This document shows, one piece after another, positions 11,164 through 20,906 of a DNA stretch of 64,000 nt (its first letter is position 1; each line of letters begins with the position of its first letter). The notes under the pieces are model-generated. The model was not told the DNA's origin and made no database searches. It worked only from the letters and a program-made list of their open reading frames with translations. The stretch is taken from contig VXIS01000118.1 of NCBI GenBank assembly GCA_008704415.1, positions 1 to 64,000 of the forward strand, read 5' to 3'. The stretch comes from Sphaerosporella brunnea (taxonomy: Eukaryota > Ascomycota > Pezizomycetes > Pezizales > Pyronemataceae). The translations under genes were made by a program, and so were the position numbers.

Positions 11164-11752
11164 TAGTGATGCAGATGAGACGAGATGTCTCGTATCTCAT
11201 GAGACCGGGTTGGCCGCGAGACGAGACGCCTCGAGACGAAGGCCAGTAGCGCCTCGAGACTTCTCGTGGGACTTAGGTAGTGAGGCGTTAGTCATGCTCA
11301 CGGCGAGGGCGGCGAAAGTTGTCCAGTCCGCCGCTAGCTTGAGCATAAATTGAATTTTTTTTTTTCGGCCGCTTCCGTGATCTCTACACACCATTCACGG
11401 TTTACAGTTTGCCACCAACGATTAACCACCATGTCTGCCGCTGATATTACCGCTACCTTCAATGAGCTCCTTGCTGGAAAATGGGGTGCGTGCCAATTGA
11501 TAACTCTCTGAGCGAGCACGATGCAGACAGTGGGCGTAGAGTTAGAATTGTAGGTGCATGAGGCGGCAAAATATGTAGATAGAGACAGGCCCGCCGGCCT
11601 AATCATATATTATCACCCGTGCATAGATAGTCCCGAGACGTCTCATGAGACCAGAGAGAAGTCTCATATCTCATGAGACCCGGTTGGCCGAGAGACGAGA
11701 CGTCTCGAGACTAAGGTCGGTTTCGTCTCGAGACGTCTCATCTACATCGCTA
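11164..11752 (+). mobile_element. hAT-like element, internally deleted
   Basis: The left end TAGTGATGCAGATGAGACG pairs with the complement of the right end (TAGCGATGTAGATGAGACG), followed on both sides by dense palindromic TCTCGAGACG subterminal motifs (11180-11260 and 11640-11740). Inside, a plus-strand ATG at 11431 opens a short exon-like frame (MSAADITATFNELLAGKWG) followed by GTGCGT, perhaps the first exon of a lost transposase. The 8-bp flanks (TTATTAGC and TGCAGTCA) do not match, so the target duplication is not preserved. Confidence 0.55.
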
Positions 11753-11789
11753 TGCAGTCAGGGCGTGTGAAACACGGCGTTGCAAAGTT

Positions 11790-11880
11790 AGAGTCAAGGA
11801 GGCAAGACCGTCTCACATCACCGCCAGCACCCGCCCGGATAAATACAATTCTATTCCATTTCCCAACTATGTACATACCG
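11790..11880. repeat. Dispersed repeat, inverted copy at 36035-36110
   Basis: The block containing CACCCG..GATAAATACAATTCT and preceded by GGAGGCAA.ACCGTCTCAC recurs in reverse orientation at 36035-36110. Both copies sit in non-coding sequence. Identity of the parent element is unknown. Confidence 0.55.
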
Positions 11881-12150
11881 CCAATTACCCAGCCAGATAC
11901 TACCTTACATAATAATAATAATAATGATAATGTTAAAAAAGTTGCACATCTATGTATGCCCGTTACCTGGGTTACCAGCTCCACTGCGGCCTCGCTGACT
12001 TCTGTCTCAGGCCGTAATTGCAGTGAATGGTAACCGGGGCATTACAAACCAGCATCTCTGACTGACTAATCAGTGCAGAACCCGCTGTCGGACAACCCTG
12101 CTCACCTCGGCACGTACGCGCTGGGGCCCCTCAATACTGTTTCCGCAGGG

Positions 12151-12246
12151 GGATTCCAGCCGGACTCGAACGCGGCATCTGCCGCATTGAGCTTAAGGTC
12201 CGGACTGCGGAGACAGGTCAGCCAACCATTGCGCCACGAAGGCGCA
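12151..12246 (-). tRNA. tRNA-like sequence (Leu-type), possible pseudogene or SINE head
   Basis: On the minus strand the Pol III A box is exact (TGGCGCAATGG) and the B box has one mismatch (CGTTCGAGTCC). A strong hairpin GCGGCA/TGCCGC lies where a class II variable arm would be, and CTTAAG in the middle could hold a UAA anticodon. The acceptor stem (GCCTTCG against the 3' end) pairs only partly, so a functional tRNA is doubtful. A structure search with a tRNA covariance model would decide. Confidence 0.4.
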
Positions 12247-12448
12247 TGCATTGATCCTCGTCTTTCCGACGCCTTGGGCCCGCCGCAGCGCCGATAACCT
12301 CAAGCCGTGCTCCCTACAACCCGCCGTCCGTGAACGCCCGGGACCGCTTATACCGATGCCGGCTGACTACTATACGACGCCAAAATGATTATATATTCCG
12401 CTCTATATTGGGATAGATGTGAGGCTGTGGAGGCTTGCACGGCGCGGC

Positions 12449-12869
12449 CAGTGTTCTCAACAGCCAGCCCGGCTGGCCGGCTGCGTTGGGCGGATGTGAG
12501 CTGTTCAAAAAGCCCGGCTGACTGTACGGGCTGCAGCCCGCAATGATGACAAATACGATGAACGTGATGTAAACTACTGCTATGAAATGAAAAGTACATA
12601 AAGATGTTCGCCGCGTAAAATAATGACTGGGAGGAGATCACTCGATAGGAGGTTAGACTGGTTAGTATAACATCGCAGATCCTGATCAGGTTATCGGCGC
12701 CGATTGAACCCCGCCACTCGCAGTGGCTGGTCTTCATCGGAGATCACTCAAAGCTCTGGCAGCCGGGCTGGCCTCCGGCGTTTTGGATGATTCAAAATGG
12801 CCGCCGGGATGGCTGCTCAAAGCGGCCGGCAAGCCCGCCCAGCTGTTTGGCTGGCTACTCACAACACTG
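12449..12869. mobile_element. hAT-type MITE, 421 bp
   Basis: Terminal repeats CAGTGTTCTCAACAGCCAGCC (left) and the complement of the right end, CAGTGTTGTGAGTAGCCAGCC, are followed by GGCTGGCCGGC-like subterminal motifs. The flanking octamers GGCGCGGC and CCCGCGGC agree at 6 of 8 positions, consistent with an aged 8-bp hAT target duplication. No coding capacity is seen. Confidence 0.65.
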
Positions 12870-13062
12870 CCCGCGGCCTGTGTCCATCACTAAATGCCCT
12901 GCGTTTACCTGAAAAGGACCGTGCTTTGTATCCACATCGAAGTTGAGCTGAACTCCTCTAGGTCCTCTTCGGGCCTCTCAGACTTATCCGACTGACGTGC
13001 GCCCTTCATACTTTCATAGATAATTTACCTTGCCCTGCAACACCGTCAAAATATGATTTTAT

Positions 13063-13380
13063 ATGGCGGACTCGAGCTTTAGAACGAACGATCGAACCAT
13101 GGCGAACAACTACAACAACATCTACAACATAAACATCACCGGGACCATCAACGGAAACGTGGTGGTTGGAAACGGAAACGTGGTTGCAAACGAACAAAAC
13201 GCCGTAATCCAGCAGATTCCAGCCCCACCCAACCCTCCGCAGCTGCGGCCTCCCCCGCTGAACCGCCCTCTGGGACGCCCCGCAGCCACCCAGGCAGCCC
13301 CCTCGACCCAGCCCTCCGCCCGTGCGCCCTGTCCACCAGCCGGTGGCTGCACCTGCTCGACCCCCTGTTCGCCAGTCTGA
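13063..13380 (+). CDS. Small protein with Asn/Gly/Val repeat and proline-rich tail
   Basis: A 105-aa frame, with a possible second start at residue 13. Residues 13-45 are a short repeated beta-prone pattern (NYNNIYNINITGTING then NVVVGNGNVVANEQN), and residues 50-90 are proline/alanine-rich. The end is cysteine-rich (GGCTCSTPC). No family is recognised. Short Asn/Gly repeats at fungal N-termini can be amyloid-type signalling motifs of immune receptors; that is a guess, because no receptor gene lies beside it. The frame could also be the 5' exon of a longer, decayed gene. Confidence 0.35.
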   Translation: MADSSFRTNDRTMANNYNNIYNINITGTINGNVVVGNGNVVANEQNAVIQQIPAPPNPPQLRPPPLNRPLGRPAATQAAPSTQPSARAPCPPAGGCTCSTPCSPV

Positions 13381-14178
13381 ATGTTGGCGAGCTCCGGAGA
13401 GAAACAGAAGTTCATGGTGGCCGTCGCCGGGCCGTTGACACCATTCAGTTAACCAACAATGACGACGACTAGGTCCGGGCCCTGTCTCTTCTCAAACAGG
13501 ACACGACTTAGAAATTCGTGTCTTTTTCTTTGAGGACGAGAGCGCTTTGCGGTGGGCAAACACGTGGATCAGTGCGGCTGTGCGTGTTTGGATTCGGTGC
13601 AATGACGGATCGAAGGTTGGCAGGGCCAGACGATTCCTGTTGGCGAAATGGTGGCAGTTGCGTATGTTCTGGGGCGATGTTGGCAATTAGAATGGTACTG
13701 CTTGGCCTCAACGGGCATCAACAAACTCCGTTCGCACGTCCATGTGTCTACTTTGCTTGGTGTTGACGAGGGTACATTACCGGCCATTACGGCACGTGGT
13801 GGCGGACTCAGTTGATAGGCGAGTGTGGTTTATGAATGCGTGTTTAGGTTTTGGTTATGACTGCATTTTAGATTTTGCGTATATGACTGTGCTCTTCGGA
13901 TTTGAGTTCGTGTCTGATAGCTTCGTGTCTGAGTTCTACGCTTACGGGGTATCTCTGGGTTCTTGGCATTGACTACTTCAACCGCCTTTGACCGTTGCCG
14001 GTTGTGACCACTGAACACGCATATTCCATTCCAAATAGATTGTCTTTCACTCTTGAATCTCGATTCCCGTGGGTCGCACCTCCAGCATCCGTCTCTTAGA
14101 TCTCGGCTCAGCCTCGGCCGCCTGCCTCCGTTCTCTTGTCGGCTGCCTCCTGCGGCCTGCAGACCATCAACCACTATC

Positions 14179-14891
14179 ATGTCGTCTCCCGCCCCATACT
14201 TCCCTTTACCGACTGAAATATTCTTCGACATCGGTGACCTCCTTGAGCTGCGCGACCTGAGCGCCCTATCCCGCACGTGCTGGGCCTTCCATGGCATTTT
14301 CACACTCCCGCTTTTTCGACGCGTCCAACACTCTCCGGAAAAGCATCTGTTCCACGTTATGCAGAACAACAACAACGTCCGCCTGCTCAGCTACCTCCTC
14401 GATGAGGGCCTCCTGCACCATGAACACACGCGCTGGTCCGACTGCTGATTGAGCGCGGTGCCAACATTTCGGCCGCCACGATACGCTGGGGCAAGGCAGT
14501 GGTCGAGAGAGCCTCTGACTACCTATCGGAAGAGCTGGACACCAAGGCAGGCTCGACCCCACTGCACTGCGCTGCGGCAAAAGGACATGCTATGGTGGCC
14601 ATGCTGCTCATTGAAAAAGGCGCCGTGGTCAGTGCCCCGCAAGAGGACGGCGCGACCCCTCTGCATGATGCGGCGCGTGAAGGCCATGCAGCGGTCTGTG
14701 AGCTGCTCATTTCGAACGGCGCCAAAGTCTCCGCTGTGGACCGGACAATCAAGACCCCGTTGCACTGTGCCTCATGCAAAGGTAACATAGGGGCGGCACA
14801 CGTGCTCATTCAGCACGGCGCCGATGTCTCCGCGACCGACTGGATGCATCAGACCGCGCTGTACTTGGCCGCAGATGAAGGAGAGGATTGA
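14179..14891 (+). pseudogene. F-box/ankyrin-repeat protein, frameshifted
   Basis: The start at 14179 gives MSSPAPYFPLPTEIFFDIGD, an F-box (LPTEIFFDI...LRDLSALSRTCWAF). A one-base frame change near 14430 leads into the frame ALVRLLIERGANIS, and then three ankyrin repeats, each with a TPLHxAAxxGH core (STPLHCAAAKGH, ATPLHDAAREGH, TPLHCASCKGN). Such proteins are expected to link ankyrin-bound substrates to an SCF ubiquitin ligase. Without correction the product stops after 90 residues at the TGA near 14446. The repeats themselves are clean, so the lesion is recent or a sequencing error. Confidence 0.7.
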
Positions 14892-15220
14892 ACAGCTCTA
14901 TGATGCGGCTGCTAAAGAACTGGCGAAGGATTTCCAAAGAATTACGCGGTGGGGGAATTACATGTTCATATATGGTGGGAGGGAAATATTTTGATATATA
15001 GTGCGTCGAGGGGGTGAGGGTGTCGTTCCGTAGGTGAGAGAGTCAGGTCTATCGCAATGTGAATGCTGTTTGATTTCAGGAGCAATGTGAATGCTGTTTG
15101 ATTTCTGGAGAGATCAAGCATGCCTGATTGGTGCCACATGATTTGCAAATCCGCCATGCGTGTGAAAAGACTGTGCCCATACCCCGTGATTTAGGCTGCG
15201 CCCAGCTACACAGTCAGCGT

Positions 15221-15794
15221 CAGGGCTGTCAAAAGTCCGGCCAGTCCGGCTTTGAGCGCGGCCTAAACCGGACTGATTGAAACGGGCTTTTGAAATCACG
15301 GCCCGTTTGGCCCAGGCTTTTTGGATCGAGACCCAGGCACCTCTGGGCACCCGCAAGGCCCAGAAGAGCCCGGCGCCGGGCGGGCGCACCAGGCATCTGT
15401 AGTTTTTTGCTTACACATACATCCTGGAAAGAAACATGAACGCAAGATACAGATTCAACAACCTGAAGGACCTCCAGATGTCCCTCCATCTCCGCCGCCC
15501 GCTGTTGCCAGTCTTTTGATTGCGATCGACGGTTTAGCTGCGGCGGAACGAGCACCAAACGATTAGCGCTTTTAGTGGCCCCGCGTTCGGCACAATGACC
15601 GACCCGACCTTAATTCAGGATACCGGGCACCGGCCGGCACCTATCAGATATCCAAGTTTTTCTGACGGCCCGAAGCTGTCGGGCTTGCCACATCACCGGC
15701 CCGACCTGACCCACTTCGTGGGGCCTCGTTTGACCTGGCCCACTCCGTGGGGCCTCGTTTGACCTGGTGGCCGGCCGGACTATTGACCGCCCTG
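15221..15794. mobile_element. CAGGG-family hAT MITE, subfamily 1
   Basis: The ends CAGGGCTGTCAAAAGTCCGG and the complement of the right end (CAGGGCGGTCAATAGTCCGG) form terminal inverted repeats of more than 20 bp. The body matches 43001-43537 in reverse orientation almost throughout, and part of 56907-57395. Compared with the last copy it lacks about 110 bp that encode a transposase-like C-terminus. The flanks GTCAGCGT and ATGTTGAC show no clear direct duplication. Confidence 0.75.
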
Positions 15795-15869
15795 ATGTTG
15801 ACGATGGTACATGACCGGTCATTACAGGATATTCGTCCGTCAAAAAGTAACCCATGTGTCACTGTCAGT

Positions 15870-16070
15870 TGGTCGCTGCGCTTTGAACTCAGGCAGCGGA
15901 AATGGAATGACTAGTGGGTTTTGGGTGGAAAGGAATGATTGCACGTTGTGGGGGACTCAGTTTGACGTGGTGTCTGCGTTCTTGTGTTGTTTCAAACAAT
16001 GGTACATAGTTCGGGTGCCTGGCGGGTCCGGTGGGCGCCTGCATGTCACGCATCCCATCCGGCGCCCCTT
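15870..16070. repeat. Fragment of CAGGG-family element, subfamily 2
   Basis: GCAGCGGAAATGGAATGACTAG, the GGGGGACTCAGTTTGACG block, and the TTCGGGTGCCTGGCGGG..CC end segment match 59760-59940 in the same order. Both termini are missing. Confidence 0.6.
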
Positions 16071-16118
16071 TTTTGTTTCAATCATACTGTATTCGGCCGC
16101 TTGCGGCCATGACATAGC
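16066..16118. repeat. Dispersed motif around GGCCGCTTGCGGCC
   Basis: A block with TTTTTTGTT, AATCATA.TGTATT, GGCCGCTTGCGGCC and ATGACAT occurs here, at 23718-23770 (same orientation) and at about 5196-5243 (reverse). The palindromic core suggests a conserved terminus or regulatory hairpin of an unidentified repeat. Confidence 0.55.
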
Positions 16119-16299
16119 GGCTATATACATAGATCTACGGTTGAACCTCCAGTGTCCACAGACGGGTGTGATCTAAAGGGCGCACAAAGGAAATTCGTAT
16201 GGTGCAGGCGGCCTTAAACCAACCTGTCGCTCAAAATTTCCCCGACTTCAATAACATCACAAGATTGCGCGACTGGTGGAAGCCAGCGCCTCAGTCTTA

Positions 16300-16499
16300 C
16301 AGAGCGCATCGTATTTAGGGGACGGGAGGGCTTTTTCCCCAGAGTTCTCACGTGGTGATCAGTTTATTATAAACAGTCATTGCCGTTGTCTAAAGAAGAG
16401 AGGGCCCGGGGCGAAGCTATGTACATACACAGCGGTCATGTGATGACCAAACCCTTCAATGTCTGAACCCTAGTATCTTCCTACATCCACCTCCCCCCG
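16300..16499 (-). repeat. 3' LTR end and polypurine tract of a Ty3 chromovirus
   Basis: On the minus strand CGGGGGGAGG (16490-16499) is followed at once by TGGATGTAGG, the expected polypurine tract/LTR junction just downstream of the integrase frame. The far end of the LTR is not fixed; no second copy is present. Confidence 0.5.
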
Positions 16500-16585
16500 A
16501 AAAAAAAGCATCCTGCCTCTCCGGTGAATCCATCCCCTTCCTCCTCTATCCTTGGGCTTCCTCCAGATGCAATCCAGCATCTCCC

Positions 16586-17320
16586 TCAAGCGGTTATCGC
16601 CCTGCAAGCCGTGAGCTGCTCCTTGTGCCTTTCTTCCGTCGCCGGAAAGCCTTCGGTAGTAGATGTATAGTCTGAGTCTGGAGCCGCGTCTACCCACTCC
16701 TGCAGCGTCTCCGCACCTCCATATCTTGGCAAGTTTGTGTGAGGTTCCCAGGTACATTCAGACTCCGACTGTCCCTTCCACTTTATCAAAAGCTTTAGTC
16801 GGTTGTCATCGTGCTCGTCATACTTCCATGTAACTATACGCCCCAACTCATACTCGGTGGCCCCTGACTTCAGGACACGCATCGGCGGTGGTGGTTCTTG
16901 AGGTTGGTCGGGCATTCCGGGTATATATCGTTTGAACAGAGCCACATTTTGCGTTCTATATATCCGCAAATGGCTCGGAAGGTCGGATATGTCGAAAGCA
17001 TTTTCGCCGTGCCTTTCACCCAAGGTATAAGGTCCGATGAACTTCTGGCGAAGCGCCGAGCTCAGTCGTGCTTTTTCAGATCCGGCAGCCGCAGCTGCAT
17101 ATGTCAATGGCATGTTCTTTGTCGAAATCATGACCTTGTCACCTGGTTGAAACGTGTGTGCTTGCAGGGATTTGTTGGCCTGTTCTCGCTGTGTGTCTTG
17201 TACAGTACGGAGCAAATCACGCATGTTGCGTAGGTTATCTTGCATGGTGGTGACAAAACTGACTGCCTCCTCACCATGACCAGGCTTTGCTTGTCGGACG
17301 CAACCTGTCATCATGTCCAA
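16586..17320 (-). pseudogene. Chromovirus integrase C-terminus with chromodomain
   Basis: Continues the frame of the 17327-17887 segment after a single stop. It carries the GPF/Y-type part of the integrase C-terminus (KFIGPYTLGERHGENAFDI, about residues 85-110 here) and a chromodomain (YELGRIVTWKYDEHDDN, LLIKWKGQSESECTWEPHTN). Chromodomains of such Ty3 elements are known to steer integration to marked chromatin. The stop at 17327-17329 sits in the usual Y-x-P-R-x-P-L-D motif, where the arginine codon reads TGA; CGA to TGA is the likely change. Confidence 0.85.
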
Positions 17321-17326
17321 TGGTGT

Positions 17327-17887
17327 TCAAGGTGTGTAGCTTAGATCAGCTTCAAATGGTGTCATCCCAAGTGATTTGTGTGTATGCGCGTTGTAGCTAA
17401 ACTCTGCCAATGGTAAAAGCTCATCCCATTTGCGCTCAACCTTTGCTGAAAATGTACGTAGATACCGTTCCACGATTGAGTTGGCTTTCTCCGCTTGGCC
17501 GTCAGTCTGTGGATGGAAAGATGTAGACATCTTTAGCTTTGTCTTCCACATTGTCGTCAAGTGTTCCCAGAATTCTGAAGTAAACCTTGCTCGTATCCGA
17601 CGGCGAGACGATGCTCGTATCCGACTGCTGGACGATGCTCGTATCGGACTCCTGGACGATGCTCGTATCCGACTGGACTGCTGGACGATGCTCGAAAAGT
17701 GTAGTCCGTGTTTTGAGGTCGGCTTAAGGTACTGCAAGGCCCATTTTGCCGCTGTCGGATGCATTTGCAGAGGATTCGCGTTATACTTGCTTAGGACGGT
17801 CACGCTGAAAGCGATGTCGGGCCTGTTTCCCAATGCAGCATACATGAGGGATCCGGTCATTGACTTATAGAGGGTCCGGTCTGACAC
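17327..17887 (-). pseudogene. In-frame chimera: copia RNase H fragment joined to Ty3 integrase
   Basis: Residues about 1-60 are the end of copia RT and start of RNase H (SMTGSLMYAALGNRPDIAFS, AAKWALQYLK). Residues about 65-100 are a Ser/Arg/Ile repeat (SSRIRAS) encoded by a 24-bp tandem array. From RFTSEFWEHL onward the frame is Ty3 integrase (FHPQTDGQAEKANSIVERYL, then SYNAHTHKSLGMTPFEADL). The integrase part starts after its first two catalytic aspartates, and only the glutamate in GQAEKAN is retained. The fusion must be a DNA rearrangement between two elements and cannot be functional for integration. Confidence 0.8.
17588..17696. repeat. 24-bp tandem array at the copia/Ty3 junction
   Basis: Units of the form GATGCTCGTATCCGACTGC plus a few bases repeat about 4.5 times, in frame, exactly between the two retroelement pieces. 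Confidence 0.8.
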
Positions 17888-18276
17888 CTGCTTGTCTTCG
17901 GATAGAGGATTGTTGGATCGACGTTTACGAGATCTCTTTCAAGCATTGGAATGGCGTTTCCGGGTCCGTCGAAGCCAACGGTGAGGATTTCTAGTAGCGA
18001 CTTCCATTCCTTTTTCATAGCGTCAATCCAAGAGGCTTTGTGGGAGCTAGTCATAGCTCCTTCGAGCGAGATAGGGTCTGGCTCATAGAGAGGGGAAATC
18101 GGATCAGTATAGTCACTCCCCCCTCGATTTGCCTTCTCGACTATGATTGTATGCGCCGCTCGTCGTGAAGTCCGATCGTTGCTCTCATAGGGTGAAGTCC
18201 GATCGTTGCTCTCATAGGCCGATTCGTCGATATCATCGTTGTCATCAGCTGGGGATTTGACGTCGTCGTCTTCCAT
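17857..18276 (-). pseudogene. Copia pol fragment, start of reverse transcriptase
   Basis: After an acidic N-terminal stretch with a duplicated YESNDRTS unit, the segment PISLEGAMTSSHKASWIDAM is the conserved EA...W..AM region that precedes the copia RT fingers. The palm with the catalytic YVDD is absent: the frame breaks at about 17930 and resumes only in the RNase H part, so most of the RT is deleted. Confidence 0.7.
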
Positions 18277-18447
18277 TCAGTATATCTTGTAACGTCGTCG
18301 ATGTCATATCTCAGTGGAGTTGAGTTTCATAGGCTTTGACGGTAGGTCTGGTTTGTCCGAGTTTGATCTTCTAGGAAGGATTAGCCATGTTATGTCTTCT
18401 TTTCAAGGTGTTTATTCCTGCATTCGATGTCTTTTTCGACACCTAGC

Positions 18448-18607
18448 CTAGCTTCCATTGTACTGGAGCGTAAAAACGCTCTTTTCGTACTAAGAGTTGT
18501 ACTGGAGCTTTCGCTCGTTTTGTACTCAGATGAACGTACTAGAGCTTCTCGCTCGTTTCGTACTGAGATGAAGGTACTAGAGCTTTTCGCTCGTTTCGTA
18601 TTCAGAT
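18448..18607. repeat. 38-bp tandem repeat, about four units
   Basis: GTACTRGAGC recurs at about 18460, 18498, 18536 and 18574, each followed by TCGCTCGTTTYGTACT. It lies between two copia pol fragments. Confidence 0.8.
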
Positions 18608-18657
18608 CTGGTTTCATTCCGGGGCGTCCCCCTAACTACACCACGAGGATCCGGTTT

Positions 18658-18987
18658 TCAAGTAGGAGATTCATGCCTTGTCTGGGCTTCATGTTTTTCC
18701 TTGTAAGGTAGTAGTATAGGCCTTATTCCGGTTTTAGGGGGTCCAATAACACGCCTTGTGTTGTCCGGTAGTGACGTCTGTAGCCCCAATCGAGTTGTAA
18801 TATGCGTTTCGACCTGAAGTTGGACCTTATAGAGGCCTTCGTCCTTCGTCGCTTCTGGGATCTTATGAACATTTGCCTTCGTAACTACACAAGCCCCTTG
18901 AAAGAATGTGGACTTGTTTCCAGCCGAGTCTAGCTGCGAAACGGATATTGAGAATAGTTTGAATTCTGGTAGGAATATGGAGTACAA
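18658..18987 (-). pseudogene. Copia protease/pre-integrase fragment
   Basis: The stretch HKIPEATKDEGLYKV matches the pre-integrase pattern (hydrophobic residue ... A ... GLY.L) that lies between protease and integrase in copia polyproteins. It probably belongs to the same element as 17857-18276. The zinc-finger and integrase core that should follow are not present. Confidence 0.5.
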
Positions 18988-19002
18988 AATGACGTCGGTG
19001 AT

Positions 19003-20182
19003 GTATATATTCTATCCTGCCGAGCAGATTTTTCTGGCGAGCGCCAGGCTGGCCGGCTGATCAGCTGGCCCATTTTCTCAGCTGGCCAGCCAGCCCGCAT
19101 GATAAAAATTTTGTGCGTACTACCAGTAAGATATCTGACGGGCAGGCTGGACAAGCGACTAGATTCCGCATCAGCTCGGCGGGCCGGACGATCGACTAGA
19201 TTCCGCATCTGCTCGGTGGGCCAGACGATCGACCAGACGCAGCTTCTGCTCGGGTGTCTGGACGCTGTTTCTGTTTTTTTTTTTATTTTTTTTTTTAAAA
19301 AAGCGCTGCTATATACAAAACACAACTCTCCCAAGCTATCTATTTCTTCCTCTGTCGGAGAACTCTTTGAGATCCCCGGCTTCGAGTTGAAAATTTCCGA
19401 GACAATTTTTGCTTTTTCCCAACACCTATCGGCTCCAGAAATGACTCATCGAGACTCGAAACTCCTGAATCCGCTTTGACTCCTGCGGCCTCATCTACTC
19501 CCTTAACCTCATCAACCCCCGCGGCTTCATCAACCCCTGCGGCCTCGTCAACCCCCGCGGCCTCATCAACTCCCGGCGCCTCGTCAACTCCTGCCACCTC
19601 GTTGACTCCACCCGAGCGCTGAGGACGTTCTAGCAGCGCAATTTGAGTTCGTGAGAGCATCGTGCTTCTGATTGTACTGGGCTTTTTGCGTCGGGCCGGG
19701 CTCTGGCTTGGTGTTCGGGAAAAGCAACCACTGCTTGTATCCCGCACGCTTCTGTTGAGTGAATCGCCACTACATCGTAGCCACCAATTCGTCATCGCCG
19801 TGGCCGCACTGTTATCGCATTCATTGATCACTTACACGGCTTTCCTGTGCATGCAGCCCGGAATTAAAGCCCCAGTATGTATCAACAGTAAATGGCGCAA
19901 AGATACTCTGGTTGGTAGCATTGTTGGCGGACATGGCGTGCGGGTCGGAGGCGGGGACGGCGGATGAGTAAGTCAGGGACGACGGAAAAAAAAAATTAAG
20001 CTATCTACCCGAGTGTCTGCCGAACAGGCCGGCCTGACCGCTAGATGGTCCCATCTACTCGGTGGGACGGTCTAAATTTTAGGTCTGCTCGGCTGGCGCG
20101 CCTGCCGAGAAAACTGGTCTGCTGACCGGCCGGCGGGCCTGGAGATTGCCGGCTCATTTGCTCGGCAGGATAGAACATATAC
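19003..20182. mobile_element. Terminal-inverted-repeat element inside a copia remnant
   Basis: Left GTATATATTCTATCCTGCCG and the complement of the right end, GTATATGTTCTATCCTGCCG, agree at 19 of 20 bases and continue into GAGCA. Subterminal GC-rich motifs follow on both sides (a 39-bp direct repeat with GACTAGATTCCGCAT at about 19155-19235; CTGCTCGGCTGGC near the right end). The flanks do not give a clear target duplication. Copia sequence lies on both sides, consistent with insertion into it. Confidence 0.65.
19340..19831 (-). CDS. Unknown protein with GVDEAA hexapeptide array
   Basis: 163-aa frame within the inverted-repeat element. Residues about 72-120 consist of eight hexapeptides of the pattern GVDEAA, encoded by an 18-bp tandem repeat at 19480-19615. 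The N-terminus is Ser/Arg-rich and the C-terminus basic (KKQKLSRKFSTRSRG). No transposase motif is visible. It could be an accessory protein of the element or merely an open repeat. Confidence 0.35.
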   Translation of the reverse strand: MINECDNSAATAMTNWWLRCSGDSLNRSVRDTSSGCFSRTPSQSPARRKKPSTIRSTMLSRTQIALLERPQRSGGVNEVAGVDEAPGVDEAAGVDEAAGVDEAAGVDEVKGVDEAAGVKADSGVSSLDESFLEPIGVGKKQKLSRKFSTRSRGSQRVLRQRKK

Positions 20183-20530
20183 GGAGCCGGCCGTCTTTGA
20201 GTTTGGATACAAATGGTCTGGTCAGGAGATTCTCGTTAGGAGATCTAGCTGCGGGTCTTCGCTTCTTTGATGATAGTCTTTGAGCTTCTGAACCACTCTG
20301 TTTGTCGCGTTTGCTGCTCGGTGGCGTTTGCTGTCGGTCGCGTTTGCTGCTAGTCTGTAAGGTAGGTTTGGGTTGATTTTTGGCTACTGGTAACGCGCCG
20401 AGCTCATAACCTGTTGAAAGTAGTCTCTGTAAGGGGATCAAGCGTGAGAGAGATGATGGTGAGGGGTCAAGATAAATTGTCCGATAGCGTTCTAACAGGG
20501 TAATCTAGTCTTATATATACCCTTTCCAAG
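20154..20530 (-). mobile_element. 5' end of a second copia element (primer site and LTR)
   Basis: On the minus strand the LTR end TCA at 20415 is followed by ACAGGTTATGAGC, the same initiator-tRNA-Met-type primer site as at 9455-9469. A TATA-like TATATAAG on the minus strand at about 20511-20518 fits an LTR promoter. The downstream reading frame is short and basic and has no recognisable Gag. The right-hand limit of the LTR is not resolved. Confidence 0.55.
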
Positions 20531-20906
20531 TCTCACGAGTTATCATTCGGTCCTCCATCGTAGCCTGTGACTCGTTCTTATCCATCCCTTGAGCCTCGGC
20601 CTGGTATAGTATCCACTGGCCTGCACCTGGGTCGCCATGTCGTAGACGCCTCAGGGCCGCCTGAGCGTCCACCAAAACACACACGATCCTGGGCGTGGTT
20701 GGAGTGGTTTTTTGTTGGAGTACGTAGGGGTCTCAAGACCAAGAAACCGGAAGAGTATAGAAAGACCACAATACCCGTAAGCAGCGGGTGGTTCGCAAGT
20801 GAAGGTGGAAAAACAAAAACTGCGCCTGAAATCTGTTCAGTGCTTGAAGTGAACCAACAGTGTCTACGTATGCACAAAGCGGTACCGAAAAGCGGTAATG
20901 TACGGG

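Noticed and set aside
15213..15802. Target duplication for the 15.2-kb MITE
   Set aside because: The flanks GTCAGCGT and ATGTTGAC do not match directly; the weak inverted resemblance is not what a transposition duplication would give.
17588..17696. Short regularly repeated units considered as CRISPR
   Set aside because: No unique spacers; it is a plain in-frame tandem repeat in a eukaryotic retroelement.
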